DNA of 64,000 nucleotides from Scatomorpha sp964345235 (GCA_964345235.1 CAYFQE010000005.1:5332-69331), one strand, 5' to 3'. Positions 49,304-57,588 are shown, counted from the stretch's first letter. Numbers and translations are program-made. The notes: generated by a model not told the origin, from the letters alone.

Positions 49304-51180
49304 ATGCCTCGCGCTCTCCTCTCTAAGTGCAGCATGAGCGCCGCCATATCTGCCGGAGAAACACCCGAAACACGGGAAGCCATACCTATATTGCTCGGTT
49401 TTATTCGGCTGAGCTTTTCTATCGCCTCGGTGCGCATTCCTTTAATTTCGCTGTAGTCGAGATTTTCGGGGAGCGCTCTGCCCTCGGCCTTTTTAAATTC
49501 TTCTATTTGCTTGAGCTGTCTTTTTATATAGCCCTCATATTTAATGTTAATTTCTACCTGCTCTATGATTTCTTTGCTGAGCTGCGGTCTTTCGGGGTCG
49601 AACGGCTCTAAACTCTCGTATGTCACCCGCGGTCTGCGTACAAGGCTTGCAAGAGAAATTCCCGATGGCGGGAGCTTTTCATCAAAAGTATCTAAAAGCT
49701 CCTCGAGCTCCTTTGTCGGGCCTATGTGAAATTTTTCGAGGCGGGCTATTTCTTTATCCACGCTCTCGTATTTCTCCAGCGTTTCGTTGAGTTCTTCAAG
49801 GCTTACAAGGCCGAGTTTATATCCCATTTCTCTCATGCGTATGTCGGCATTGTCTTGTCTGTGTATGAGCCTGTATTCCGAGCGCGAGGTGAGCATTCTG
49901 TAGGGCTCGGGAGTTCCCTTGGTGCAAAGATCGTCTATGAGTATGCCGATGTAGCCGTCGGAGCGCTCGAGGACAAAGGGCTCCTCATTCTTCAGTTTCC
50001 GGGCTGCGTTCACTCCCGCCACAAAGCCCTGCACGGCCGCCTCTTCATATCCCGAGGAACCGTTGAACTGGCCTGCGCCGTATATATTCTCTATGGCTTT
50101 AAGCTCCATTGTGGGATAGAGCTCTCTCGGGTCGATGCAGTCGTATTCTATTGCATAGCCGAAACGGCTTATTTCGGCCTGTTCTAAGCCCTTTATGCTC
50201 CTTATCGCGCTCAGCTGAACTTCTTCGGGCATTGAAGAGCTCATACCCTGTACATAGAGCTCTTCGGTGTTCTCGCCCATTGGCTCTAAAAACACCTGAT
50301 GTCTCTGTTTGTCGGGGAATACCATTATCTTTGTTTCGATGCTGGGGCAGTAGCGCGGACCGACACCCTCGATAACTCCCGAATAAATGGGAGAGCGGGA
50401 AATATTTTCTCTTAAAATTTCGTGCGTTCTTTCGTTTGTATATGTCAGATGACAGAGCGCCGTGTTCTTAGGCTCGAAATCTGTGGAATAGGAAAAAGGA
50501 ATCGGGTCGCTGTCGCCCTCTTGAATTTCCATTACATCGAAGTTTACGCTCCTTCTGTTTATTCTCGGAGGCGTACCTGTTTTAAAGCGGCGCAGACTGA
50601 GCCCCAAAGACTCTAAACTTTTAGAGAGCTCTGTCGCCGGCTTGAGCCCGTCGGGTCCCGAATCTATTCTGTTCTCACCCACGGTTATAACTCCGCCGAG
50701 GAAGGTGCCGCTTGCGATTATGAGCGCGCGGCAGGAGTAAACTCCGCCGCCCGAGGATACTACCGCGCTCAGCTTTCCATCTTGGCACTCGACCTCGACT
50801 ATCTCCGTTTGAATGAGCCTTAGGTTCTCTTGAAGCTCAAGCTCGTGCTTCATGAGCTCCTGATAGCGCCGTCTGTCGGTCTGAGTTCTTGTTGAGCGAA
50901 CCGCCGGCCCCTTGCCCGTGTTGAGCGCTCTGTATTGTATGGCGGCTCTGTCGGCAACCTTGGCCATTATGCCCCCGAGGGCATCGAGCTCTCTGACAAG
51001 CTGCGCCTTTGCGGTGCCGCCTATCGAGGGGTTGCAGGGAAGATTTCCGACACTGTCGAGATTTATTGAAAAGCAGATGACGCTCATGCCGAGCTTTGCC
51101 GCCGCTATTGCGGCCTCTATCCCGGCATGACCTGCCCCTATTACTGCTACATCGCATTTTCCGGCTTCGTATCTTTTCAT
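49300..51180 (-). CDS. mnmG: tRNA uridine-5-carboxymethylaminomethyl modification enzyme MnmG (GidA)
   Basis: 626 residues, full length. The FAD-binding N-terminus is VIGAGHAGIEAAIAAAKLG; family motifs include PCNPSIGGTAKAQLVREL, GTFLGGVITVGE and FKTGTPPRI. The C-terminal helical domain that binds MnmE/tRNA ends MLHLERRARGI. With MnmE it modifies C5 of U34. Pairing with mnmA makes a compact unit for the mnm5s2U34 pathway. A promoter is present at 51216-51244. Confidence 0.98.
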   Translation of the reverse strand: MKRYEAGKCDVAVIGAGHAGIEAAIAAAKLGMSVICFSINLDSVGNLPCNPSIGGTAKAQLVRELDALGGIMAKVADRAAIQYRALNTGKGPAVRSTRTQTDRRRYQELMKHELELQENLRLIQTEIVEVECQDGKLSAVVSSGGGVYSCRALIIASGTFLGGVITVGENRIDSGPDGLKPATELSKSLESLGLSLRRFKTGTPPRINRRSVNFDVMEIQEGDSDPIPFSYSTDFEPKNTALCHLTYTNERTHEILRENISRSPIYSGVIEGVGPRYCPSIETKIMVFPDKQRHQVFLEPMGENTEELYVQGMSSSMPEEVQLSAIRSIKGLEQAEISRFGYAIEYDCIDPRELYPTMELKAIENIYGAGQFNGSSGYEEAAVQGFVAGVNAARKLKNEEPFVLERSDGYIGILIDDLCTKGTPEPYRMLTSRSEYRLIHRQDNADIRMREMGYKLGLVSLEELNETLEKYESVDKEIARLEKFHIGPTKELEELLDTFDEKLPPSGISLASLVRRPRVTYESLEPFDPERPQLSKEIIEQVEINIKYEGYIKRQLKQIEEFKKAEGRALPENLDYSEIKGMRTEAIEKLSRIKPSNIGMASRVSGVSPADMAALMLHLERRARGI

Positions 51181-51215
51181 TCACTCTCATCATTTCAAAG
51201 TATTTTTGCCTTTTG

Positions 51216-51244
51216 ATTATACATTTAACGGCGCTTTCAATCAA
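51216..51244 (-). promoter_or_regulatory. Putative promoter of mnmG-mnmA
   Basis: Minus strand TTGATT (51239-51244), 17 bp, TATAAT (51216-51221). Confidence 0.7.
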
Positions 51245-51334
51245 ATAATTTTATCTCTAAAGCCCATTTGAAGGCTCTTATTTCCTGCACATTTTTAAAT
51301 AAAAAAATATTTTTAAAAAATTTTAAAAAAGGGC

Positions 51335-51362
51335 TTGCTTTATTTCGCTAATGTGTTATCAT
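51335..51362 (+). promoter_or_regulatory. Putative promoter of the amino acid ABC importer
   Basis: TTGCTT (51335-51340), 16 bp, TATCAT (51357-51362). The octamer GCTAATGT occurs on both sides of the -10 (51348-51355 and 51363-51370), which may be a regulator site or chance. Confidence 0.5.
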
Positions 51363-51425
51363 GCTAATGTATTAAATTTATTGGTGTGAATTTCTCAATT
51401 AGAGCTCACCGAAAGGAGAAAGAAA

Positions 51426-52253
51426 ATGAAAAGGTTTATAACCATCCTACTCGCACTACTTATGATTGCTTCTTTGGCAGCTTGCGGAGCGGCCCCTGCC
51501 GAGCCCAAGACCGAGACAACAGCGGCGCCTCCCGCTGAGAAATTCGTCTTCAAGCACGGATACGACAAAGACTATCCCCCCTATTCCTTTATCCAAGAGG
51601 ACGGCACTGACGGAGGCTTCGATGTTGAACTTGCCAAGGCTGTTTGTGAGAAACTCGACTGGGAATATGAGGGTGTGGCTCTTAACTGGGACGCAAAGGA
51701 CATGGAGCTTAACTCCGGAGCCTGTGACTGCATCTGGTCGGGCTTTACTATAAACGGCCGTGAAGACGCCTATCTCTGGTCGAAGCCCTATTCCGACAAT
51801 ACCCAAAAAGTTCTCGTTCCCAAAGACAGTGATATTAAAACTCTGGCAGACCTTGCGGGCAAGCAAGTTGCCGTGCAGGGCGCCACCTCGGCTTATGAAA
51901 TGCTGACAAAAGCGGAAGAGGGCAGCGAGCTGAAGAAGCTGAAAGACAGCTTTGCGGGACTTTCGACCTATGAAACATACACGGCCGCCATTGCGGATAT
52001 GAACGCCGGAGCCATCGATGCGGTTGTTATCGATGTTACACAGGGCAACTTCCAAATCAGCAAGAACCCCAATCTCGTATTCTTAGATGAGGATTTGGCT
52101 ACCGAGCAGTACGGCATAGGCTTTAGACTCGGCGATACGGAGCTAAGGGACAGCGTTGAAAAAGCAATAGCCGAACTCAAGAAGGACGGCACCTTCGAGG
52201 CGATTGGCAAAAAGTATCCCGACATATACGACTATTTGATTATGGAGCCCTAA
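51426..52253 (+). CDS. Polar amino acid ABC transporter, substrate-binding lipoprotein
   Basis: 275 residues. Lipoprotein signal ending MIASLAACGAAP, then a SBP_bac_3 (family 3) domain: KDYPPYSFIQEDGTDGGFDV, DLAKAVCEKLDWEYE-like start, WSGFTINGREDAYLWSKPY, LADLAGKQVAVQGATSA and IGFRLGDTELRDSVEKAI. It binds the amino acid outside the membrane. SD GAAAGGAG. A terminator-type hairpin separates it from the permease, probably giving an excess of this protein. Confidence 0.94.
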   Translation: MKRFITILLALLMIASLAACGAAPAEPKTETTAAPPAEKFVFKHGYDKDYPPYSFIQEDGTDGGFDVELAKAVCEKLDWEYEGVALNWDAKDMELNSGACDCIWSGFTINGREDAYLWSKPYSDNTQKVLVPKDSDIKTLADLAGKQVAVQGATSAYEMLTKAEEGSELKKLKDSFAGLSTYETYTAAIADMNAGAIDAVVIDVTQGNFQISKNPNLVFLDEDLATEQYGIGFRLGDTELRDSVEKAIAELKKDGTFEAIGKKYPDIYDYLIMEP

Positions 52254-52269
52254 AGCTCGAAAAACGCGA

Positions 52270-52302
52270 CGCGGCTGCGGAAGAGCGCAGCCGCGTTTTT
52301 TC
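52270..52302 (+). terminator. Intercistronic terminator/attenuator after the binding-protein gene
   Basis: CGCGGCTGCG-GAAGAG-CGCAGCCGCG (10-bp stem) followed by six T. It is a complete intrinsic terminator in mid-operon, ending 15 bases before the permease start, so readthrough probably sets the ratio of binding protein to transporter. Confidence 0.85.
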
Positions 52303-52316
52303 CTGTGAGGTATAAA

Positions 52317-52964
52317 ATGTCTTTAGAAAACATGCTTATTACAATAGCGATGGGAATTCCCCGCACGCTTTCGATATTCTTTTTTACAATAACGCTCTCA
52401 TTGCCGTTGGGCTTTGTGGTATACTTTATGAGAGCCTCGAACTGCGCCTTGATTAGGGTTCCAACCCGAGTTTTTATATCGGTAATGCGCGGCACTCCGC
52501 TTATGCTTCAGCTTTTGGCCTGGTATTTCGGCCCGTTTTTCCTTTTCGGCATGAACATAAGAGGCTATCGCTTCACCGCTCTTATGCTGGCCTTTGTTTT
52601 AAACTACGCGGCGTATTTTGCCGAGATTTACAGGAGCGGCTTTTTATCGATACCTCAGGGGCAGTATGAGGCGGCCGCCGTTTTGGGCTACAGTAAATTG
52701 CAGACCTTTTTTAAGATTGTTTTGCCTCAACTTATAAAGATAGTCCTGCCCTCGGTGACAAACGAGGTTATTACACTTGTTAAGGACACATCCTTGGCAT
52801 ACACTTTGGCTTATCAGGAGGTTTTCTCCATATCCAAGCTGATCTCGGCCTCGCACAGCACATTTATGCCCTTTGTTATTGCCGGCACTTTCTATTATGT
52901 ATTTAACTATTTGGTTTCATATATTATGGAGAGAATCGAGCTGAGATTTGCTCATTACAGGTGA
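52317..52964 (+). CDS. Polar amino acid ABC transporter, permease
   Basis: 215 residues from ATG 52317 with GTGAGGT as SD (a GTG at 52305 is part of that SD). Typical HisMQ-family layout: IAMGIPRTLSIFFFTITLSL, LIRVPTRVFISVMRGTPLML and the EAA loop near residues 120-145 (GQYEAAAVLGYSKLQTFFKI). About five membrane helices. Works with the adjacent binding protein and ATPase, probably as a homodimer. Confidence 0.93.
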   Translation: MSLENMLITIAMGIPRTLSIFFFTITLSLPLGFVVYFMRASNCALIRVPTRVFISVMRGTPLMLQLLAWYFGPFFLFGMNIRGYRFTALMLAFVLNYAAYFAEIYRSGFLSIPQGQYEAAAVLGYSKLQTFFKIVLPQLIKIVLPSVTNEVITLVKDTSLAYTLAYQEVFSISKLISASHSTFMPFVIAGTFYYVFNYLVSYIMERIELRFAHYR

Positions 52965-52967
52965 GAT

Positions 52968-53723
52968 ATGTATTTATTCGAGATAGTAAACTGCAAAAAA
53001 AGCTTCGGCGAGCTTGAGGTGCTGAAGGGAATAACGGTAAAGGTTAAGAAGGGTGAGGTCTGCTCGATTATAGGGCCTTCGGGCTCGGGAAAGTCCACTC
53101 TTCTTCGTTGCGCCACCCTTTTAGAGAGCATGGACTCGGGCGAGCTGGCTTATTCCGGCGAATATGCCGTCAGGGAAGAAAACGGGGCGGCTGTTTATGC
53201 CCCGCCGCAAAAACTTAAGAAAATAAGACAAAATTTCGGCCTTGTTTTTCAGAATTTCAATCTTTTTCCGCACTATTCGGTCTTTAAAAATGTGACGGAC
53301 GCTCCGCTCACGGTGCTTAAAAAAGACCCCCAGTATGTAAAGGAAAAGGCCGTTCAAATACTGAATTCCATGGGACTTTTAGACAAAAAAGATTCCTACC
53401 CCTTTGAGCTTTCGGGCGGTCAGCAACAGAGGGTTGCCATTGCCAGAGCTCTTTGCATGGAGCCGCAGGTTCTCTTTTTCGATGAACCGACAAGTGCGCT
53501 CGACCCTGAGCTTACGGGAGAAATTCTCTCTGTTATGAGACAGCTTGCCGAAGAGGACATGACCATGGTCATAGTCACCCACGAAATGAGCTTTGCCGCC
53601 GACATCTCGGACAAGGTTGTGTTTATGGATGACGGCCTTATAGTTGAAGAGGGCGGAGCCGAGCTTATAAAAAATCCTCAAAGTGAAAGGACGCGCGCAT
53701 TTTTAAAGCGCTTTAACTCTTGA
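52968..53723 (+). CDS. Polar amino acid ABC transporter, ATP-binding protein
   Basis: 251 residues, GlnQ-like. Walker A GPSGSGKSTLLRCATLLE, signature LSGGQQQRVAIARAL, Walker B VLFFDEPTSALDPEL, switch His VTHEMSFAADISDKVV. Begins 3 bp after the permease stop; the racemase gene follows 4 bp after its stop. Substrate probably a polar amino acid; the exact one cannot be read from sequence. Confidence 0.95.
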   Translation: MYLFEIVNCKKSFGELEVLKGITVKVKKGEVCSIIGPSGSGKSTLLRCATLLESMDSGELAYSGEYAVREENGAAVYAPPQKLKKIRQNFGLVFQNFNLFPHYSVFKNVTDAPLTVLKKDPQYVKEKAVQILNSMGLLDKKDSYPFELSGGQQQRVAIARALCMEPQVLFFDEPTSALDPELTGEILSVMRQLAEEDMTMVIVTHEMSFAADISDKVVFMDDGLIVEEGGAELIKNPQSERTRAFLKRFNS

Positions 53724-53727
53724 AAAT

Positions 53728-54537
53728 ATGCCGGTAGATTTTTTGAGGGCAGACCCCTCGGGGAACAACACAATATTGGTTTTAAGCCCCGTCTCCGAGG
53801 CTTTGAAAGCCGCAGTCTGCGAAAAGCTCATGACTCTTCACAATTCATGGGCAGAGCAGCTGGGCTTTGTTTCATCTTCCGGCGAATATGACGCCGTTTT
53901 GGAGATGTCGGGCGGCGAGTTCTGCGGGAACGCCTCGCTCTCTCTTTCTTCTTACATAACGGAGCTTAGAGGCTTGGACTGCGGAGAAGTTACACTTAAA
54001 GTGAGCGGAGTGTCGAATCCCGTGCGCTCTTTTATTCAAAAAAAGGACAGCTACTATCTCGGGCGCATTGAAATGCCCGCCCCCGAGGAATTGCATCCGT
54101 ATGAAATCGAGCTTTTCGGTGCGATAAGGGAGGGCTTTTTGCTCCGCTTCCCCGGAATTTGCCACATAATTTTAGATTCTGCCTATTATGATTCCGAAAA
54201 AACTGCGGAGTCCGAGTTCATCGACTTTTTAGACAAAAAAGCCCGAGAGCTTAAAACCGAGGCTTTGGGACTTATTTTTTTTGATTCCGAAAATACCTCA
54301 ATTTTGCCCTTGGTATTTGTGCGAGATGTTCGCACTTTGTTTTTAGAAAAAAGCTGCGCCTCGGGCACGGCCGCATTGGCAACATACCTCGCCTTTAAAA
54401 ACGGCAGTTTTTCGGGCGATGTCTTCCAAGAGGGCGGAGTTTTGAGGGCAGAGGCCTCTTTCTCCGACGGCGTGCTTAAATCACTTTATATAGAAAATAA
54501 AATAAGGCTCTTCGAAAAAGAGAGCCTTGAACTTTAG
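53728..54537 (+). CDS. DapF-fold amino acid racemase/epimerase, CntK-like
   Basis: 269 residues. It has the two-cysteine DapF fold: Cys66 in MSGGEFCGNASLS and Cys210 in EKSCASGTAALA. The N-terminal DPSGNNTILV and AEQLGFVSSSGEYD resemble the staphylopine histidine racemase CntK (recalled NPSGNMTILV, EQVGF, MSGNEFCGNA) more than diaminopimelate epimerase. CntK makes D-His for a metallophore, but no CntL/CntM partner is present here. It sits 4 bp after an amino acid importer, so it may convert an imported amino acid. No clear SD; probably coupled to the ATPase gene. Family confident, substrate not. Confidence 0.75.
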   Translation: MPVDFLRADPSGNNTILVLSPVSEALKAAVCEKLMTLHNSWAEQLGFVSSSGEYDAVLEMSGGEFCGNASLSLSSYITELRGLDCGEVTLKVSGVSNPVRSFIQKKDSYYLGRIEMPAPEELHPYEIELFGAIREGFLLRFPGICHIILDSAYYDSEKTAESEFIDFLDKKARELKTEALGLIFFDSENTSILPLVFVRDVRTLFLEKSCASGTAALATYLAFKNGSFSGDVFQEGGVLRAEASFSDGVLKSLYIENKIRLFEKESLEL

Positions 54538-54559
54538 TTTATAAAATTTTCCTTAAATA

Positions 54560-54596
54560 AGCGAAAAAGCTCGCCGCAGCAAGCTTGTATCGCTTT
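54560..54596 (-). terminator. Terminator of rpmB
   Basis: Minus strand AAGCTTGC-TGCG-GCGAGCTT with an outer AAGCGA/TCGCTT pair, then TTATTT. Starts a few bases past the rpmB stop. Confidence 0.75.
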
Positions 54597-54600
54597 ATCC

Positions 54601-54789
54601 TTATATGGCGCGCTCGACCTTGCCGCTTCTGAGGCAGCGTGTGCATGTGTAAACTCTCTTCGGACTTCCGTTTACTATCGCTTTGACGCGCTGAATGTTC
54701 GGCTTCACAGCACGGTTGGAGCGTCTGTGAGAATGGCTGACATTGTTACCAAAGGTGACAGCCTTGCCGCAATAAAGACACTTTGCCAA
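54601..54789 (-). CDS. rpmB: 50S ribosomal protein L28
   Basis: 62 residues, normal length. AKCLYCGKAVTFGNNVSHSH is diagnostic; VYTCTRCLRSGKVERAI closes the protein, with CxxC pairs consistent with the zinc-binding type. The start is TTG at 54789 behind GGAGGG. Monocistronic, with a promoter whose -35 lies in the 3' arm of another hairpin. Confidence 0.98.
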   Translation of the reverse strand: MAKCLYCGKAVTFGNNVSHSHRRSNRAVKPNIQRVKAIVNGSPKRVYTCTRCLRSGKVERAI

Positions 54790-54835
54790 AATAATCCCTC
54801 CACTCTGCTGTTACTTGGCTTTACTAAGCCTGAGT

Positions 54836-54864
54836 ATTATAGCTATAATTTTCATAAAATGCAA
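54836..54864 (-). promoter_or_regulatory. Promoter of rpmB
   Basis: Minus strand TTGCAT (54859-54864), 17 bp, TATAAT (54836-54841). The -35 bases belong to the hairpin at 54854-54882. Confidence 0.8.
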
Positions 54865-54890
54865 GATAAACTTGCATTTTATTTTTTTGT
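54854..54890. terminator. Terminator hairpin downstream of the racemase gene
   Basis: ATAAAATGCAAG-ATAAA-CTTGCATTTTAT (12-bp stem, 54854-54882). T7 follows on the plus strand; on the minus strand the stem ends in TTTTAT. It lies about 45 bp past the stop of the minus-strand racemase gene, and partly overlaps the rpmB promoter. Confidence 0.7.
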
Positions 54891-54933
54891 TGCTTTTTAG
54901 ATTGCTTCTTTTTTATCTTTTCCGAAACTCTTC

Positions 54934-56061
54934 TCAGTCCATAAAACGCTCTATGCGCCCGCCAAGGCGGCTTAGAACCTCGTTGGTTATGCTGTTTGTC
55001 TTTTCGGCTATATCGTAGGCGCTTATCTCGGCATTGCCCTCGCGGCCGATTATCGTGGCTATATCGCCCGCCTTTACACTCTTAATCTTGCTGACCTCTA
55101 CCATGCACTGGTCCATGCAGATTCTGCCGACTATGGGCGCCTTTTCGCCGTTTATTATAACCTCGCCCACCTCGTTTCCCAAGGCTCTGGGAAGTCCGTC
55201 GGCATAGCCTATGCTGAGGGCGGCGATAACGCCGGGGCCTTTTGGCTTATATGCGCAGCCGTAGCCTATAGCATCGCCCTTTTTAACCTCTTTTACCGCC
55301 TCGATATTTGTGCATATGCTCATGACAGGGCTTAGGCTAACGGGGCAAGTTTCGACCTGCGCCCTTGTTTCCATATAACCGTAGAGCCCTATGCCGACAC
55401 GGGCGTAGTCGCCTCCGAAGCCGGAATATCTGAGCAGACCCGTGGTGTTAAGGGAGTGAACCTTGCCGTAGTTACAGCCTCTTGCTCGAAGGTCTGCAAG
55501 GCACTCTCTAAACTTTCTGTCCTGCTCTTTTGTAAACTCGATGTGGTATTTATCATCGGAATCGGCGGAGCTGAAGTGAGTGAATATGCCCTTTACCTCG
55601 ATATTTTCTATCTTAAAAATATCGGCTATCTCCTCTGTTTTATCGTAAAATTCGCCTATTCTGTGCATGCCGCTGTCGATGCCTATGTGGGTTTTTATCT
55701 TCTTGCCCCAGTCTTTTAGCATCTTGGCATAGTCGAGGTCTACGATTGTTTGAATCAGGTCGAATTCCGTTATCCTGTCCAAATCGGCTCTTGAGCTGTA
55801 GCCGAGCACGAGTATCTCGCCCTCGACGCCTCCGGCTCTGAGCTCGGCGCCCTCTTTGGCGCTCGCCACGCAGAAGGCCTTTACTCCGAACTCATTAAGT
55901 TTTTTGGAAATTAAAACGCCGCCGTGTCCGTAGGCGTTGGCTTTGACGGCGGGCATGAGCTCCGCTCCCTTCGGGAGTACGCTTTCAAAGGCTCTCACAT
56001 TCTGCTCGAGCTTTTTTGAATCGTTAACAAGCCATGTTCTGCCGCGGGATTTATCTGTCAT
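54934..56061 (-). CDS. PLP-dependent alanine/serine racemase, VanT-like catalytic domain
   Basis: 375 residues, an alanine-racemase fold alone. The PLP lysine is Lys40 (PAVKANAYGHG); the second catalytic residue is the Tyr of LSIGYADGLPR. In alanine racemases a C-terminal Tyr (Tyr354 in the Geobacillus enzyme) limits substrate size; here the matching residue is Asn360 in SITNEVLSRL, the substitution described for the VanT serine racemases. VanT proteins carry an N-terminal membrane acyltransferase domain that is absent here. Third gene of a ligase-acyltransferase-racemase operon, with SD AGAGGAAG and an 11-bp overlap with the acyltransferase. Alanine racemase remains possible. Confidence 0.8.
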   Translation of the reverse strand: MTDKSRGRTWLVNDSKKLEQNVRAFESVLPKGAELMPAVKANAYGHGGVLISKKLNEFGVKAFCVASAKEGAELRAGGVEGEILVLGYSSRADLDRITEFDLIQTIVDLDYAKMLKDWGKKIKTHIGIDSGMHRIGEFYDKTEEIADIFKIENIEVKGIFTHFSSADSDDKYHIEFTKEQDRKFRECLADLRARGCNYGKVHSLNTTGLLRYSGFGGDYARVGIGLYGYMETRAQVETCPVSLSPVMSICTNIEAVKEVKKGDAIGYGCAYKPKGPGVIAALSIGYADGLPRALGNEVGEVIINGEKAPIVGRICMDQCMVEVSKIKSVKAGDIATIIGREGNAEISAYDIAEKTNSITNEVLSRLGGRIERFMD

Positions 56062-56527
56062 CTTCTTCCTCTCTGAGTATCACACGGGGCTCGGGACTTA
56101 AGACCGTGGCGCCCTCGGGCACATCCTTAAAGACCACCGCTCCCGCTCCGATTTTTACATTGTCGCCTATTTTAATATCGCCGACAATAATGGCGCCTGC
56201 GCCGATGAGGCAGTTTTTACCTATCTCGGGCGCCTTGTGCTTGACTTCGCCTATTGTAACATTTTGATAAATACGACAACCCTCGTCTATTTTCGCATAT
56301 CTTGAGATGAAAACCCCGTGCAGACCGTGAGGCAAAGAGAGTTCTCCCTTTATAACTGCCCCGTTTCCCACATATCCGCCGTGGCGGTGGGCTCTGCGGT
56401 TGAGTATGAGGGTGAGTATATTTCTTATTATCTTGCTTTTACATCTGTTTCTAAGCCTGAACAGACTCCAGAAACGGCTCATATAGTCGCCGCGCGACCA
56501 ATCGCGCAGGCCGTTCATAAAACTCAT
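56051..56527 (-). CDS. CysE-like hexapeptide-repeat acyltransferase
   Basis: 158 residues. After a basic N-terminus, left-handed beta-helix repeats run from GGYVGNGAVIKGELSLPHG to IGDNVKIGAGAVVF; the segment HGVFISRYAKIDEGCRIYQN and the HKAPEIG loop resemble serine acetyltransferases. It lacks the N-terminal helical domain of classical CysE (about 270 residues). It lies 2 bp downstream of the ligase gene and overlaps the racemase. Possible roles are serine acetylation or acylation of an envelope sugar; the location suggests a link to cell-wall precursor metabolism. Confidence 0.75.
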   Translation of the reverse strand: MSFMNGLRDWSRGDYMSRFWSLFRLRNRCKSKIIRNILTLILNRRAHRHGGYVGNGAVIKGELSLPHGLHGVFISRYAKIDEGCRIYQNVTIGEVKHKAPEIGKNCLIGAGAIIVGDIKIGDNVKIGAGAVVFKDVPEGATVLSPEPRVILREEEDDR

Positions 56528-56529
56528 TT

Positions 56530-57588
56530 TCAGTCTTCTTCTATCGCTCTTTTTATGAGGAGGGCTACAAGTTCATCGAAGTTCAGACCTCTGGCCTTCA
56601 TCATCATGGGGTATCTGCTGTGGCTTGTGAAGCCGGGAATTGTATTTGTTTCGTTAAAGACCACTTCTCCGTTTTTGCGCACGAACATATCGACTCTGGC
56701 AAATCCGCTGCAGTCGAGCGCGCGATAAATCTTTTTGGCGGCCTCTTTGAGTTCATCGGATTTTTCCTTGCTCACTCTTGCCGGAACATGAATCTTTGAG
56801 CTTACAAGGTTATATTTTTCAAAAAAGTCGAAAAAGTCGCCGCTTATTTCTATCTCGTCAACTTCGCCTGTTTCGGGCTTACTGTAGCCCATAACCGCGC
56901 AACCGACTTCGAAGCCGTCGATAAATTCTTCTATCATGACTCTGTTGTCGAACTTAAAGGCGTATTCTATGGCCTCAAGAAGTTTTTCTTCTTCTTTCAC
57001 CTTGCTGACTCCATAGGACGAGCCCGCCTTGATGGGCTTAACTATTATGGGATAGCCGAGCTCTTTTGCAAAAAGTCTTGCCCTTTCGAGCTCACCTACG
57101 CTCTCGATAACTATGCCCTTAGGCACCGTGATGCCCTCTAAGGACACGAGCTTGTGCGACCTGACCTTGTCCATGCAGAGCGCGGACGAGAGAGTGCCGC
57201 AACCGACTATTTTAATTCCGGCAAGCTCTAAAAGACCTTGAACCGTGCCGTCTTCTCCGTTTTGGCCGTGAAGCACGGGGAAAGCGAGGTCTATTTTAAG
57301 CTTTTCGATTCCGCTCTCTCTGAAAACGAGAAGCTCGCCATCACCTCTTTCCTGCGAAATCATGGCCTTTGTGCAAGTTTCACTGCTCAGCCACTTATCG
57401 GGCTCGATATCATCGGCACTACCCTCGTAGAGATAGGTTTTGCCCTCTTTGCTTATTCCCATAAGCACAACATTATAGTCTTCTCTGTTGATATTTTTAA
57501 TAACGGCCGAGGCCGAGGAGAGAGATACCGAATATTCGGGCGAACAGCCGCCGAAAATAACCAGAATCTGTTTCTTGTTATCCTGCAT
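56530..57588 (-). CDS. D-alanine-D-alanine/D-serine ligase, VanG-type
   Basis: 352 residues from ATG 57588 with SD AAGGAG; the longer frame to 57648 has no SD. ATP-grasp ligase with FGGCSPEYSVSLSSASAVI, FPVLHGQNGEDGTVQGLLEL, KPIKAGSSYGVSKVKEEEKL and FNETNTIPGFTSHSRYPMMM. The segments CGTLSSALCMDKVRSHKLVS and EKYNLVSSKIHVPAR closely match what I recall of VanG, whose product ends in D-Ala-D-Ser. It makes the C-terminal dipeptide of peptidoglycan precursors. Neighbouring acyltransferase and VanT-like racemase support the D-Ser reading, but a housekeeping D-Ala-D-Ala ligase cannot be excluded. No VanRS or VanXY nearby. Confidence 0.82.
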   Translation of the reverse strand: MQDNKKQILVIFGGCSPEYSVSLSSASAVIKNINREDYNVVLMGISKEGKTYLYEGSADDIEPDKWLSSETCTKAMISQERGDGELLVFRESGIEKLKIDLAFPVLHGQNGEDGTVQGLLELAGIKIVGCGTLSSALCMDKVRSHKLVSLEGITVPKGIVIESVGELERARLFAKELGYPIIVKPIKAGSSYGVSKVKEEEKLLEAIEYAFKFDNRVMIEEFIDGFEVGCAVMGYSKPETGEVDEIEISGDFFDFFEKYNLVSSKIHVPARVSKEKSDELKEAAKKIYRALDCSGFARVDMFVRKNGEVVFNETNTIPGFTSHSRYPMMMKARGLNFDELVALLIKRAIEED

